From Flavobacterium sp. CF136 (GTDB lineage Bacteria > Bacteroidota > Bacteroidia > Flavobacteriales > Flavobacteriaceae), in contig NZ_AKJZ01000005.1 of NCBI RefSeq assembly GCF_000282055.1, positions 25,756-89,755 on the forward strand: DNA of 64,000 bases, read 5' to 3'. A program made the translations under genes and the position numbers. This document shows positions 52,455 through 60,899 of this stretch, piece after piece. The notes under the pieces are model-generated. The model was given only the letters and a program-made list of their open reading frames with translations, ran no database searches and was not told the DNA's origin. The first letter of the stretch is position 1. Each line of letters opens with the position of its first letter.

Positions 52455-53039
52455 CTACAAACCCAAAGATGCTTTTATCAAATTTAAATTTTCTTCGGAA
52501 TAGTTGATTTTCAGGGCCTCCTGATGTCCTTTTTCAGACATTTTATCCCAGGTTTTTTTGATGATATTTTTAAGTTTATCCTCATCATGTTTTTCAACAA
52601 AAGGCTCAAGATAATAATCCAGGAATACCAGACAAATTACATCTTCAAGTAATTGGGTTTCAGTATCTTTTTTAAGCAGTTTCTTTTCAATTAAAAAAGA
52701 CACACGATCAATAAAAACTTGCTCGTATCCTGCTTTTTCTAAAATTTCGGCAGTAGTTCTGGCATGGAATTTTTTTAGGTCTTCTCTCCATTTTAAATAA
52801 CCTACGCGATCCATTGGGTAAGATTCGCGTGCTACTTTCCATCGGCAAATATGCTGTGCTTTTGAAGCAATCTGAACTTCTTCTGAAGCTTCAGGATAAA
52901 ATTGCATCAGTTTTTCGTACATCCTGTTCGAGTACAAAAGCTCTTTTGGATATTCCGTATTCTGATCTGTTTCTATATTTGGATCCTGAGCATTTTCAGC
53001 ATCAATCCACTCGCTTGCTTTTTGAAAAGGTGTATTCAT
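52455..53039 (-). CDS. DUF4202 protein
   Basis: A 194-residue protein of the DUF4202 family, unknown function. The start MNTPFQKASEW at 53039 is chosen over 53072 since it has the better N-terminus and leaves a normal gap after nirD. Motifs seen: YSNRMYEKLMQFYP, the His/Arg-rich QHICRWKVARESYPMDRVGY, LKWREDLKKFHA, and LLEDVICLVFLDYYLEPFV. The conserved H, RW, YP, GYL.WR and H resemble a helical metal- or nucleotide-binding site (HD-like by eye). It is immediately downstream of nirD, 33 bp away, suggesting a part in nitrite reduction or nitrogen control. No signal peptide. Confidence 0.8.
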   Translation of the reverse strand: MNTPFQKASEWIDAENAQDPNIETDQNTEYPKELLYSNRMYEKLMQFYPEASEEVQIASKAQHICRWKVARESYPMDRVGYLKWREDLKKFHARTTAEILEKAGYEQVFIDRVSFLIEKKLLKKDTETQLLEDVICLVFLDYYLEPFVEKHDEDKLKNIIKKTWDKMSEKGHQEALKINYSEENLNLIKASLGL

Positions 53040-53072
53040 TTTTTTTGAAAATATATTTTCAAATATACACAA

Positions 53073-53453
53073 TTAATCTAAAAAGCCAACGAACACTTCG
53101 TCTTCAACTATCTTAATCGGATATGTTGCAATTTTTAAATCGTCATCACCATTCAGGTTAGAACCATCAACTAATGAAAACGTTTTTTTATGCATAGGAC
53201 ATGCTATTTTAGGAGTATCTTCAGCAGATCCAATCATTCCTCTTGACAATACCATTTCCATTTTATGAGGACATGCATTTTGACAAGCATACCATTCGTT
53301 GCGGCGTGTAAAATTAAAAATGGCAATTTGTTTGTTTTTGTATTTGATGCAACCACCACGATTTGTTGGAAAATCACTTACATTACCAGCTTTGAACCAT
53401 ATTTTAGCATCACTTGGATGAACTGTTTCGTATTGATTTAAAATTTCTTCCAT
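53073..53453 (-). CDS. nirD: Nitrite reductase small subunit
   Basis: A 126-residue NirD, a Rieske-like [2Fe-2S] protein. Ligands seen: CPH in ACQNACPHKMEMVLSRG and CPMH in IACPMHKKTFSLV, a complete C-x-H...C-x2-H set, whereas NirD of E. coli and some others lack the cluster ligands. So electron carriage is plausible here. It pairs with NirB, 121 bp upstream on the same strand. The gap 53454-53574 has no further gene. Confidence 0.92.
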   Translation of the reverse strand: MEEILNQYETVHPSDAKIWFKAGNVSDFPTNRGGCIKYKNKQIAIFNFTRRNEWYACQNACPHKMEMVLSRGMIGSAEDTPKIACPMHKKTFSLVDGSNLNGDDDLKIATYPIKIVEDEVFVGFLD

Positions 53454-53574
53454 TGGATTGTATTTTTAATTTGTGTTCTTATCCCTCCCTTTACAATCAA
53501 GAGAGTTTGATGGCGCAGTAAAAAAGAGGGTAAGAGGACAGCAAACGTTAATGTTTTATTTTTAATTGGATTGG

Positions 53575-56085
53575 TTACGACCAGGCTTTTGGCATTTTTT
53601 GATCTCTTAACGGAACAAAAGCGATATTATCATCTTTTTCGTCAGAGTTTATAAAGTGACTGAAACGTTTTAACAATCTTGGATTTTCCAGCGCTTGTTT
53701 CCATTCACACTCAAAAGTATTAACCAAAGTCTGCATTTCAGCTTCTAATGTTTCACATAGCCCTAAACTATCTTCGATGATTACTTCTTTTAAATAATCC
53801 AAACCACCATCTAATTTCTCTAACCATGTAGAAGTTCTTACCAGCGGACCCGCTGTACGGATATAATACATTAAAAAGCGATCCATATATTTGATAACCG
53901 TTTCCTTATCAATTTGTTCTGCCAATAAAACAGCATGTTTAGGGTTTGCACCACCATTCCCGCAGATGTATAAATTCCAACCGCCTTCTACAGCAATCAA
54001 ACCAAAATCTTTTCCTCTTGCTTCGGCGCATTCGCGAATACAAGCCGAAACTCCTCCTTTTAATTTATGTGGAGAACGAATACCTTTATATCTGTTTTCT
54101 AATTCAATCGCAAAACCGGCACTGTCATCCATTCCGTAACGACACCAGGCGTTTCCAACACAGCTTTTTACAGCACGTAACGATTTTCCGTAAGCATGAC
54201 CGCTTTCAAAACCATTGTCAATTAGTACTTTCCAGATTTTTGGTAAATCATCTAAATGTGCTCCAAATAAGTCAACACGCTGTGCCCCTGTGATTTTAGT
54301 ATATAAATCAAATTGTTTTGCTACTTCACCGATGACAATTAATTTTTCGGCAGTAATTTCTCCACCGGCAACTCTTGGTACTACAGAATAAGTTCCGTTA
54401 CGTTGAATATTCGCTAAGAATCTATCGTTAGTGTCTTGTGTAGTTAAGTGCTTATTGGCTGTATCATTATAAATACTTGAAAAAATAGAAGCCATTACAG
54501 GTTTACAAACCTCACAACCATCACCTTTTCCATGATGATCGATTACATCATAAAAATTCTCATATTTATTAATTTTCACTAAATCAAATAATTCCTGACG
54601 AGTATAGCTAAAGTGTTCACAAATAACATCTTTTACTTCCTTACCCATAGATTTCTGAGCAGCTTTAACCAGGTCTGAAACCATTGGCTTACAACCGCCA
54701 CAACCCGAAGTTGCTTTGGTAAGTTTTACAACATCAGAAAAACTGGAACAGCTTTCATCTAAAATAGAACAGCAGATTGCCCCTTTTGTTACATTTTCAC
54801 AAGAACAGATTACGGCACTATCCGGCAAATCCATTGCACCCATAGCTGAACCTTCTGAACCATCTCTTGAACCTAAAATCAAATCTTCAGGATTTTTTGG
54901 CAATGCCATAGCATTACTGTAAATCTGAAAAAGCGAATTATAATCACTTGAATCCCCTACTAAAATTCCACCTAATAAGGTTTTGGAATCTTTAGTAACA
55001 TTAATTCTTTTATAAATTCCGGATAATTTATTTTCATAAATAATAGCGGTTACATCATCATTTTCGATAAAAGGATCACCAAAACTCGCCACTTCAACTC
55101 CAATTAATTTTAATTGTGTCGACATATCAATGGTTTCTCTCATCGTTTTAGAACCATTTAAGATTTGCTCAGCAGCTACATCAGCCATTTCGTAACCTGG
55201 CGCCACGAGACCATAAATATTTTGATTATATAAAGCTACTTCTCCAATAGCATAAATAGAAGGATCCGATGTTTGCATTTGATTGTTCACTACAACTCCA
55301 CCACGTAATCCAACTTCAAGTCCTGAAACCCTGGCCAGTTCATCACGCGGTTTAATTCCAGCAGATATAACCAACATTTCTACTTTTAACAATTCCTCAT
55401 CTGCAAACATCATTCCCGTTATGCATTCTTTTCCGTCAATGTATTGCGTTGACTTATTAAGGTGAATACCAATATTCAGCTCTTCAATTTTGGACTGCAA
55501 CATATCGCTGCCCCCTTTGTCAAGTTGTCTTGGCATTAAGCGAGGTGCAAATTCCACTACATGTGGATTCAATCCTAAATCACGAACTGCTTTTGCAGCT
55601 TCAAGACCCAATAAACCTCCGCCCAAAACAGCTGCTTCCGTAGCACCTTTTTGTTTGATTTTTTTTGCATACGCCATAATAGCATCCAGATCCTCAATGG
55701 TACGATATACAAAAACACCTTCTTTTTCTACTCCGTCAATTGGAGGAACAAAAGCAGATGATCCGGTCGCAAGTACTAAGTAATCATACTTATGCGTTTT
55801 TTCTAAATGCGTATGAATAGTTTTTTCTTCTCTGTTAATATCCGTAATTAATTCAGAAGTATTCAAAGTAATATTATTTTCTACGTACCAATCACTTGTC
55901 GACAATGACAAATCATCTGCCGTTTTTCCTCCAAAGTATTCACTTAGGTGAACACGGTCATAAGCACGTCTTGGCTCTTCCCCAAATACGGTAATTTGAC
56001 AATTTTCCTGTCCCGATTTTGCTATAAATTTTTCGCAGAATTTATAACCAACCATCCCGTTTCCAACTACTATTACTTTAATCAT
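53575..56085 (-). CDS. nirB: NAD(P)H-dependent nitrite reductase large subunit
   Basis: An 836-residue NirB reducing nitrite to ammonium in the cytoplasm. Order of domains: FAD/NAD(P) oxidoreductase (IVVGNGMVGYKFCEKF near the start, AAVLGGGLLGLEAAKAV, YAIGEVALYN), a BFD-type [2Fe-2S] region (VICSCENVTKGAICC, TSGCGGCKPMV, about 424-470), a second BFD-like segment (CEHFSYTRQELFDLV, DGCEVCKPV), then the sulfite/nitrite reductase half-domain and siroheme/4Fe-4S domain with SCVGNAWCRYGMDDS and CIRECAEARGKDFGLIAVEG plus YICGNGGANP. Length equals E. coli NirB (847). Promoter: TATATTTG -7 box and the shared 22-bp element. Confidence 0.96.
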   Translation of the reverse strand: MIKVIVVGNGMVGYKFCEKFIAKSGQENCQITVFGEEPRRAYDRVHLSEYFGGKTADDLSLSTSDWYVENNITLNTSELITDINREEKTIHTHLEKTHKYDYLVLATGSSAFVPPIDGVEKEGVFVYRTIEDLDAIMAYAKKIKQKGATEAAVLGGGLLGLEAAKAVRDLGLNPHVVEFAPRLMPRQLDKGGSDMLQSKIEELNIGIHLNKSTQYIDGKECITGMMFADEELLKVEMLVISAGIKPRDELARVSGLEVGLRGGVVVNNQMQTSDPSIYAIGEVALYNQNIYGLVAPGYEMADVAAEQILNGSKTMRETIDMSTQLKLIGVEVASFGDPFIENDDVTAIIYENKLSGIYKRINVTKDSKTLLGGILVGDSSDYNSLFQIYSNAMALPKNPEDLILGSRDGSEGSAMGAMDLPDSAVICSCENVTKGAICCSILDESCSSFSDVVKLTKATSGCGGCKPMVSDLVKAAQKSMGKEVKDVICEHFSYTRQELFDLVKINKYENFYDVIDHHGKGDGCEVCKPVMASIFSSIYNDTANKHLTTQDTNDRFLANIQRNGTYSVVPRVAGGEITAEKLIVIGEVAKQFDLYTKITGAQRVDLFGAHLDDLPKIWKVLIDNGFESGHAYGKSLRAVKSCVGNAWCRYGMDDSAGFAIELENRYKGIRSPHKLKGGVSACIRECAEARGKDFGLIAVEGGWNLYICGNGGANPKHAVLLAEQIDKETVIKYMDRFLMYYIRTAGPLVRTSTWLEKLDGGLDYLKEVIIEDSLGLCETLEAEMQTLVNTFECEWKQALENPRLLKRFSHFINSDEKDDNIAFVPLRDQKMPKAWS

Positions 56086-56111
56086 GACTTCTTTAATTAA
56101 GTATTACTACG

Positions 56112-56133
56112 CAAATATAAGTATTTATACTTA
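56112..56133 (-). promoter_or_regulatory. nirB promoter with the shared 22-bp nitrate element
   Basis: Plus strand 56112-56133 reads CAAATATAAGTA, TTTAT, ACTTA. On the minus strand its end is the -7 box TATATTTG (56119-56112), 27 bp before nirB. ATAAGTAT-TT-ATACTTAT (56117-56134) is a palindrome, and another AAATACTTAT lies at 56138-56147. TACGTA at 56185-56190 and AATAAGTACTT near 56207-56217 add more related sites. Confidence 0.65.
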
Positions 56134-56361
56134 TACAAAATACTTATTTATTTATTTTTTTTCATTAATTAGAATTTTTCTAAATACGTATTTTATCGTA
56201 ACACTAATAAGTACTTCACTTTTTTATATTTTTCAATTTTCAAACCCTCATTATTAATGTATTATTTTTCTTAAATTTGAGTAGTTAAATTTCAATAAGT
56301 ATCTCATCAAATGAAGTTTTAATATCTGTAAAAACTTTTCTGCAACTAAAATATACCTGTC

Positions 56362-57147
56362 ATGAAAAAGTATTTAATTTTAATGATAATACTCTCTTTA
56401 ATATGTGGTTGCAAATCAAAAACCACAAAAAGCTCTCTAACAAAAACAGAAATCTCTTCTGAAAATAAATCAGACGATGCCTATGGAACAATTTATTTTA
56501 AAGCAACAGGAAACGAACCTTTCTGGGAATTAAAAATAGGGAATGATGAAATTGTTTTTACCTCTCTGATAAAAGGAAAAGAAAATCTTGTTTTTTCGCC
56601 GGTTAAACCGACAAGAGCAATGGATGCCAATATAAAAATGTACAAAGTAAAGAACGCAGCTTCAAAAGCTGTAATTTCTATTCAGCAAATTGATTGCCAG
56701 AATTCTATGTCCGGAGTGATTTCACCTTACAAAGTTTCCATTGAAATTAAAAATGGCTCAGATGCTGATTTTAAGAAAATTGACGGCTGCGGAAAATATA
56801 TTACAGATTACCGACTGCATGACATCTGGGTTCTGGAAGAATTAAACGGATATAAAGTTTTCGTTACCGACTATCAAAAAGAATTACCAAGAATTGAGAT
56901 TCATGCTGAAGAAAACAGATTTATGGGCTTTGGAGGCTGTAATTCGATTAGCGGAAATTTATTTTTTGAAAAAGATTTACTTCGATTCAACAATATAACT
57001 TCTACTTTAATGGCCTGCACTACAAACAATAAGGAAGATGAATTTGTAAGAGCACTTAAAAACACCACCGCTTATTCAATTAAAGACAATCGGTTGACAC
57101 TTTCGAATTCATCCGGAAAACTTTTAATTTTCAAAAAAGTAGATTAA
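56362..57147 (+). CDS. META-domain lipoprotein
   Basis: A 261-residue probable lipoprotein: MKKYLILMIILSLICGCKSK gives a signal peptide with a lipobox, Cys17 as acyl site. Residues about 45-150 hold a domain with KATGNEPFWELKIGNDEI, as in heat-shock/inhibitor-type envelope proteins, and residues about 155-261 a META domain (WVLEELNGYKVFV, GFGGCNSISGNLFF, STLMACTTNNKEDEFVRAL). HslJ of E. coli is the best-known META protein. Envelope stress or surface function is likely but unproven. It is divergent from nirB with 276 bp between; terminator follows. Confidence 0.85.
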   Translation: MKKYLILMIILSLICGCKSKTTKSSLTKTEISSENKSDDAYGTIYFKATGNEPFWELKIGNDEIVFTSLIKGKENLVFSPVKPTRAMDANIKMYKVKNAASKAVISIQQIDCQNSMSGVISPYKVSIEIKNGSDADFKKIDGCGKYITDYRLHDIWVLEELNGYKVFVTDYQKELPRIEIHAEENRFMGFGGCNSISGNLFFEKDLLRFNNITSTLMACTTNNKEDEFVRALKNTTAYSIKDNRLTLSNSSGKLLIFKKVD

Positions 57148-57152
57148 AAATA

Positions 57153-57188
57153 AAAACCCAAATCATCAAAACTGATAATTTGGGTTTT
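57153..57188 (+). terminator. Terminator of the META lipoprotein gene
   Basis: AAAACCCAAATCAT pairs with ATAATTTGGGTTTT with one mismatch, directly after the stop codon, with a T-rich tail. Confidence 0.75.
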
Positions 57189-57197
57189 AATATTATT

Positions 57198-57415
57198 ATA
57201 ACCCGTTGGGTGTAATTATTTTCAACACACTTCGACTCCGCTCAGTGCAGGCTAGAAACATAGATTTTGTAACTTAAAAAAGGCGTTTTACTTGTATTAA
57301 TAAACATAGCTATGTTGAAAATCAAGATTTTTTAAAATTATCTTTTATAAACATTTAAAATCTATGCTTCTATGTGTTAAATTAATTTTTTTGCTAATTA
57401 CACCCAACGGGTTAT
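57198..57415. repeat. 218-bp unit with perfect 21-bp inverted ends
   Basis: ATAACCCGTTGGGTGTAATT (57198-57217, plus A at 57218) is repeated exactly in inverse at 57395-57415. The unit carries a CTTCGACTCCGCTCAGTGC word and the remnant of another inverted-repeat element (57253-57380). Its right end lies 14 bp before the next ATG at 57430. No coding capacity. Confidence 0.7.
57253..57380. repeat. Second copy of the 25071-25207 MITE-like element
   Basis: TAGAAACATAG at 57253-57263 and CTATGCTTCTATGTGTTAA at 57362-57380 are inverse to each other over the inner part; the left end has lost TTAACACA. The interior CTTGT, AGCTATGTTGAAAATC and GATTTTTT parallels the copy upstream of aceA. It is nested inside the 57198-57415 unit. 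Confidence 0.6.
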
Positions 57416-57429
57416 TAAATTAATTTCAA

Positions 57430-57813
57430 ATGAGTTTAACGTCTCAAATTATATGGTTATTTATCCTGGCTATTCCTATTGCATGTATAAGCTGGACAGT
57501 AACTCAGGAAGAAATATTTCGGGAACCAAGACAATGGTGTGTAAACCGTTCTCAAAATGATAATAAGATTTTAATCCGAAAGTTTTTTTACCTTTTTACC
57601 TGTGAGTATTGTTTTAGTCATTATGTCACCCTTTTTTTTATTTTTATTTGTGATTTTAAACTTCTGATACCTGACTGGCGGGGATATATTATTGCAGGAT
57701 TTTCACTGGTTTTTTTAGCTAATGCCTACATGAGCCTTTTTGCTTTGCTAAGACAGGCAATTAAAAAAGAAAAAGTCGAAATTAAAAAAATTGAAACTAC
57801 TACAGATACATAA
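57430..57813 (+). CDS. Small membrane protein with a CxxC loop (DUF1360-like)
   Basis: A 127-residue membrane protein with likely three helices: IIWLFILAIPIACISW (about 7-23), YVTLFFIFICDFKLL (about 65-80) and YIIAGFSLVFLANAYMSLFA (about 87-108). After helix 1 comes EEIFREPRQWC and then FTCEYCFSHYV, a motif seen in small membrane proteins of the DUF1360 type, where a Pro/Cys-rich stretch faces one side. The C-terminal tail is Lys/Glu-rich and cytoplasmic. No function is known. It is isolated, with the inverted-repeat unit upstream and a bidirectional terminator downstream. Confidence 0.65.
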   Translation: MSLTSQIIWLFILAIPIACISWTVTQEEIFREPRQWCVNRSQNDNKILIRKFFYLFTCEYCFSHYVTLFFIFICDFKLLIPDWRGYIIAGFSLVFLANAYMSLFALLRQAIKKEKVEIKKIETTTDT

Positions 57814-57896
57814 AATTTTATAATGCATTTTTACATTCTTTCTTAGAACTATTATACTTTTTTCGAAAATAGTAATTGCATATTTCTTTATAAAAA

Positions 57897-57930
57897 AAAG
57901 CTGCATTTCATTATTTTGAAATGCAGCTTT
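57897..57930. terminator. Bidirectional terminator before the alcohol dehydrogenase
   Basis: AAAGCTGCATTTCA and TGAAATGCAGCTTT form a perfect 14-bp stem with a six-base loop, with A8 on the left, between two convergent genes. Confidence 0.85.
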
Positions 57931-57968
57931 CTCAAAAACATGATTATCATGTCTATATTTAAAAAAAA

Positions 57969-59024
57969 CTAATTTTTTAAAGAAGCCATGTCAATTACAA
58001 AACGATACTTGATATCCCCTTTTAATAATCTTTCGTAGGCATCATTTACATCATTTACACCAATCAATTCAATATCGGCGGTAATGTTGTGTTCTGCACA
58101 AAAGTCAAGCATTTCCTGAGTTTCTGCGATACCTCCAATGGCAGAACCGGCAAAACTTCTTCTTCCTAATAAAAGACTAAATGAAGTTACAGGAAGCGGT
58201 TCCATTGGAGCACCAACCAAAGTAAGTGTTCCATCTACTTTAAGCAAGTTCAAATACGCATCTATATCATGTGCTGCTGATACGCAATCTAAAATAAAGT
58301 TCAGGCTCTTGCTAAATTTTGCCATTTGCTCCAGATCTGTAGATAATACAACTTCGTCTGCACCCAGGCGTTTTGCGTCTTCGCTTTTAGACAATGAAGT
58401 TGTAAAAACCACTACATGAGCCCCCATAGCTTTGGCTAATTTGATTCCCATATGTCCTAAACCTCCAATACCTACAACACCCACTTTTTGTCCCGGACCA
58501 ACATTCCAGTGCTTTAACGGAGAATAAGTTGTAATTCCGGCACAAAGCAAAGGAGCAACTCCGGCAAGATCTAATTTATCTGAAATATGCAAAACATAAT
58601 TTTCATCAACAACAATGCTTTCAGAATAACCTCCAAAAGTTTGTCCGCCTAAATGAGCGTCAGGAGAGTTAAATGTTAATATCATTCCTGAATCACAATA
58701 CTGCTCTAAATCTTTTTTGCAATTCTCGCATTCCCTACAAGAATCGACCATACAGCCTACTCCTGCCAAATCGCCTACTTTGAAATTCTTTACGTGATCT
58801 CCCACTTTTGTTACTCTACCAACGATTTCATGTCCGGGAACGATTGGATAAATAGTTCCATACCATTCGTTTCTGACTGAATGAAGATCAGAATGGCAAA
58901 TACCACAGTATAAAATTTCTATTTCTACGTCATGTGCCAATACGCCTCTGCGTTTTATATCTAATGTTTTTAATGGTGCTTCGGCAGATTCTGTACCAAA
59001 GGCTTTTACATTTTTTGTTTCCAT
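57969..59024 (-). CDS. Zinc-dependent NADP alcohol/aldehyde dehydrogenase (YahK/cinnamyl type)
   Basis: A 351-residue medium-chain dehydrogenase. Catalytic zinc: CGICHSDLH (near 36-44), GHEIVGRV (near 62-69). Structural zinc: CRECENCKKDLEQYC (near 93-107). Cofactor fold: VGVVGIGGLGHMGIKLA (near 170) with TTSLSK downstream, typical of NADP-preferring YahK-like enzymes. Length is normal. It forms a group with a cupin and an AraC gene on the same strand, which suggests an aldehyde/quinone-type stress or detoxification unit; the real substrate is unknown. Confidence 0.92.
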   Translation of the reverse strand: METKNVKAFGTESAEAPLKTLDIKRRGVLAHDVEIEILYCGICHSDLHSVRNEWYGTIYPIVPGHEIVGRVTKVGDHVKNFKVGDLAGVGCMVDSCRECENCKKDLEQYCDSGMILTFNSPDAHLGGQTFGGYSESIVVDENYVLHISDKLDLAGVAPLLCAGITTYSPLKHWNVGPGQKVGVVGIGGLGHMGIKLAKAMGAHVVVFTTSLSKSEDAKRLGADEVVLSTDLEQMAKFSKSLNFILDCVSAAHDIDAYLNLLKVDGTLTLVGAPMEPLPVTSFSLLLGRRSFAGSAIGGIAETQEMLDFCAEHNITADIELIGVNDVNDAYERLLKGDIKYRFVIDMASLKN

Positions 59025-59085
59025 CTTTTTGTTTATTGTTTCAGGTTTTAAGTTTTCTTTGTTTCAGGTTTCAAGTTGTAGTATT

Positions 59086-59115
59086 TTGTGATTTCTCGTT
59101 CCTCGAAATGACAAG
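59086..59115. repeat. Single copy of the TCTCGTTCCTCGAAATGACA repeat
   Basis: This 30-bp stretch matches one arm of the 32-bp inverted repeat at 60739-60840 over 28 contiguous bases. It sits between the cupin and dehydrogenase genes, next to GTTTCAGGTTTCAAG words (59060-59075). Confidence 0.7.
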
Positions 59116-59161
59116 ATTGTAGTAAATAAAAAAATAGAGTTTTTAAATTTTCTAATTCTTT

Positions 59162-59566
59162 TTATTTCCCAAAACTATTGTATTCTTCATCAGTTACGCT
59201 TTTCAGCCAGATTCCTGCCCCTTTATCTATTTCTGTAATAATGGCAATTTGCGAAAATTGACTATATGGTGCAGCGCCATACCAATGTTCTGCTCCTGGC
59301 ATAATGGTAACAACTTCATCCTTCTGCAGTAATCGTATTGCACTGCCTCTTTCCTGAAAATATCCAATCCCATCAGTTGCAATTAACAATTGTAAAGTTG
59401 GATTAATGTGCCAATTGCTTCTTGAGCCGGGTTCAAAAGCCATTTCTTTTATAACAGTGTTATCGGGATGAATATTGCTTGTTTGTTTTTTATAAGAAAC
59501 TTCGCCTGTCATGTATGTGTTAGGAATTACTCCTTCTTCAATTACGGTGGTATAAGGTGTTGACAT
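59162..59566 (-). CDS. Small cupin protein
   Basis: A 134-residue single-cupin protein of the kind annotated as (R)-mandelonitrile lyase-like or carboxymuconolactone-associated cupins. Seen: AFEPGSRSNWHINPTLQLLI, GIGYFQERGSAIRLLQKDEV, and MPGAEHWYGAAP, giving His/Gln/His metal ligands (the first HxH position is HIN, so the ligand set is WH, Q and H). Enzyme activity is not established. It lies between the AraC gene and the dehydrogenase on one strand, a common trio in soil bacteria. Confidence 0.85.
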   Translation of the reverse strand: MSTPYTTVIEEGVIPNTYMTGEVSYKKQTSNIHPDNTVIKEMAFEPGSRSNWHINPTLQLLIATDGIGYFQERGSAIRLLQKDEVVTIMPGAEHWYGAAPYSQFSQIAIITEIDKGAGIWLKSVTDEEYNSFGK

Positions 59567-59812
59567 AAAATAATTGTTTTTTGAGTTTAGTTTTCTATTT
59601 AAAAAATTATCAGTAATATGTTTGCCTTAAATAATTTAAAGCTTTTGTTTATAAGGACTGAGACTAAATGAAGCAAAGAATGTGCTTTTGGAAGTTGTAT
59701 TTAGTCAGTAAAAAATCTGATAAATGATTCATTATCTGAATGCAAATTTAAGTAAGTAAATTCGATCAGAAATAATAAAATTCAAACAAAAAATTAAGAA
59801 TATCAAACAATT

Positions 59813-60685
59813 TTACATTCTTAACGATTTAGGAATTGTTCCGGTAAGTCTTTTAAAGTAATTATTAAAATAGCTTGGATATTCAAACCCAAGTGAATAG
59901 CCAATATCTGCAATGCTCCAATCTGTATGCTGCAATAAAGCTTTTGCTTCGCTGATAATTCTTTCGGTAATATGTGCTGTAGTAGATTTTCCTGTAATTT
60001 CTTTTACAGAACGATTTAAATGATTGACATGCACAGCAAGGCTTTGTGCATAATCCTGTGGCGTTTTAAAAGTAAGCGGCTGATCTTTACTTTCTATTGG
60101 AAATTGTCTTTCTAAAAGTTCAATAAATAATGATGTAATTCTTGAAGAAGCATTTTTATGTTTAAAGAAGTTCTCCGAAGGCTGAATTTTCATCGATTCA
60201 TGAATAATCAGATTGATATAATTGCGAAGCAAATCATCTTTAAAAACATAATCAGTATCCTGTTCTTCAATCATTTTCTGAAACAAAGAATCTATAAATA
60301 CCTTTTGTTCAGCTGATAAATAAAAGATTGGGGTTCCGCCAATTTTAAACAAAGGGCATTCATGAAGGCTTTCTGAACGGTCATTTACCTTTAAAAATTC
60401 TTCGGTAAAAACACAGGCATATCCATGATAAGATGACGAAAGCAACTCCCATGAATAAGGAATATGCGGATTTCCAAAAAACAATATTGTTCCGTCAGTT
60501 TCAATACCACGATCTGCATAATGAATAAGACTTTTACTGGTGTTAATACATATTTTGTAAAAATCCCTGCGATTGTAAGTCGGAATTGCACTAACATCAT
60601 TATTTACTTCATAAACTTTAAAACCTTTAAGCTTTAAATCAGAAGTATTAAAATCAGCTGGCTGAGAAATTGTTTGATCTTTCAT
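59813..60685 (-). CDS. AraC family regulator
   Basis: A 290-residue regulator. The N-terminal ~150 residues are a cupin-type sensor (GTILFFGNPHIPYSWELLSS, HGYACVFTEEFL). The C-terminal domain has two HTH units (TPQDYAQSLAVHVNHLNRSV and WSIADIGYSLGFEYPSYFNN) and FKRLTGTIPKSLR. It is the first gene of the AraC-cupin-dehydrogenase set and is likely to regulate the two downstream genes. A -7 box, TAACTTTG, ends only 4 bp before its ATG, so its mRNA may be leaderless, as for the gene at 27039. Confidence 0.88.
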   Translation of the reverse strand: MKDQTISQPADFNTSDLKLKGFKVYEVNNDVSAIPTYNRRDFYKICINTSKSLIHYADRGIETDGTILFFGNPHIPYSWELLSSSYHGYACVFTEEFLKVNDRSESLHECPLFKIGGTPIFYLSAEQKVFIDSLFQKMIEEQDTDYVFKDDLLRNYINLIIHESMKIQPSENFFKHKNASSRITSLFIELLERQFPIESKDQPLTFKTPQDYAQSLAVHVNHLNRSVKEITGKSTTAHITERIISEAKALLQHTDWSIADIGYSLGFEYPSYFNNYFKRLTGTIPKSLRM

Positions 60686-60689
60686 ACGA

Positions 60690-60697
60690 CAAAGTTA
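60690..60697 (-). promoter_or_regulatory. -7 box next to the AraC start codon
   Basis: TAACTTTG on the minus strand (plus CAAAGTTA), 4 bp from the ATG at 60685. A TTTG lies 15 bp further upstream (60716-60713), slightly short of the usual 17-23 bp spacing. Confidence 0.5.
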
Positions 60698-60738
60698 TGA
60701 AATTCAAATAAACAAAATATTGTTTCAGGTTCTCATTG

Positions 60739-60840
60739 TTGTCATTTCGAGGAACGAGAAATCACACAAGAAACTCCGCAAAGTATATTTCCAAGCTTTG
60801 GCGATTAACTTGTGTGATTTCTCGTTCCTCGAAATGACAA
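60739..60840. repeat. 102-bp unit with perfect 32-bp inverted arms
   Basis: 60739-60770 (containing TCATTTCGAGGAACGAGAAA) and 60809-60840 are exact reverse complements over 32 bp with a 38-bp spacer. One arm recurs at 59086-59115. It fills the gap between the convergent-free ends of two minus-strand genes (GH2 stop and AraC start are 214 bp apart). Strong cruciform or RNA hairpin potential. Confidence 0.8.
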
Positions 60841-60899
60841 AACTGTGTAAACTTTAGTTCATAGACAAGTTTGGAAAACTTGAAACCTGAAACCTCAAA

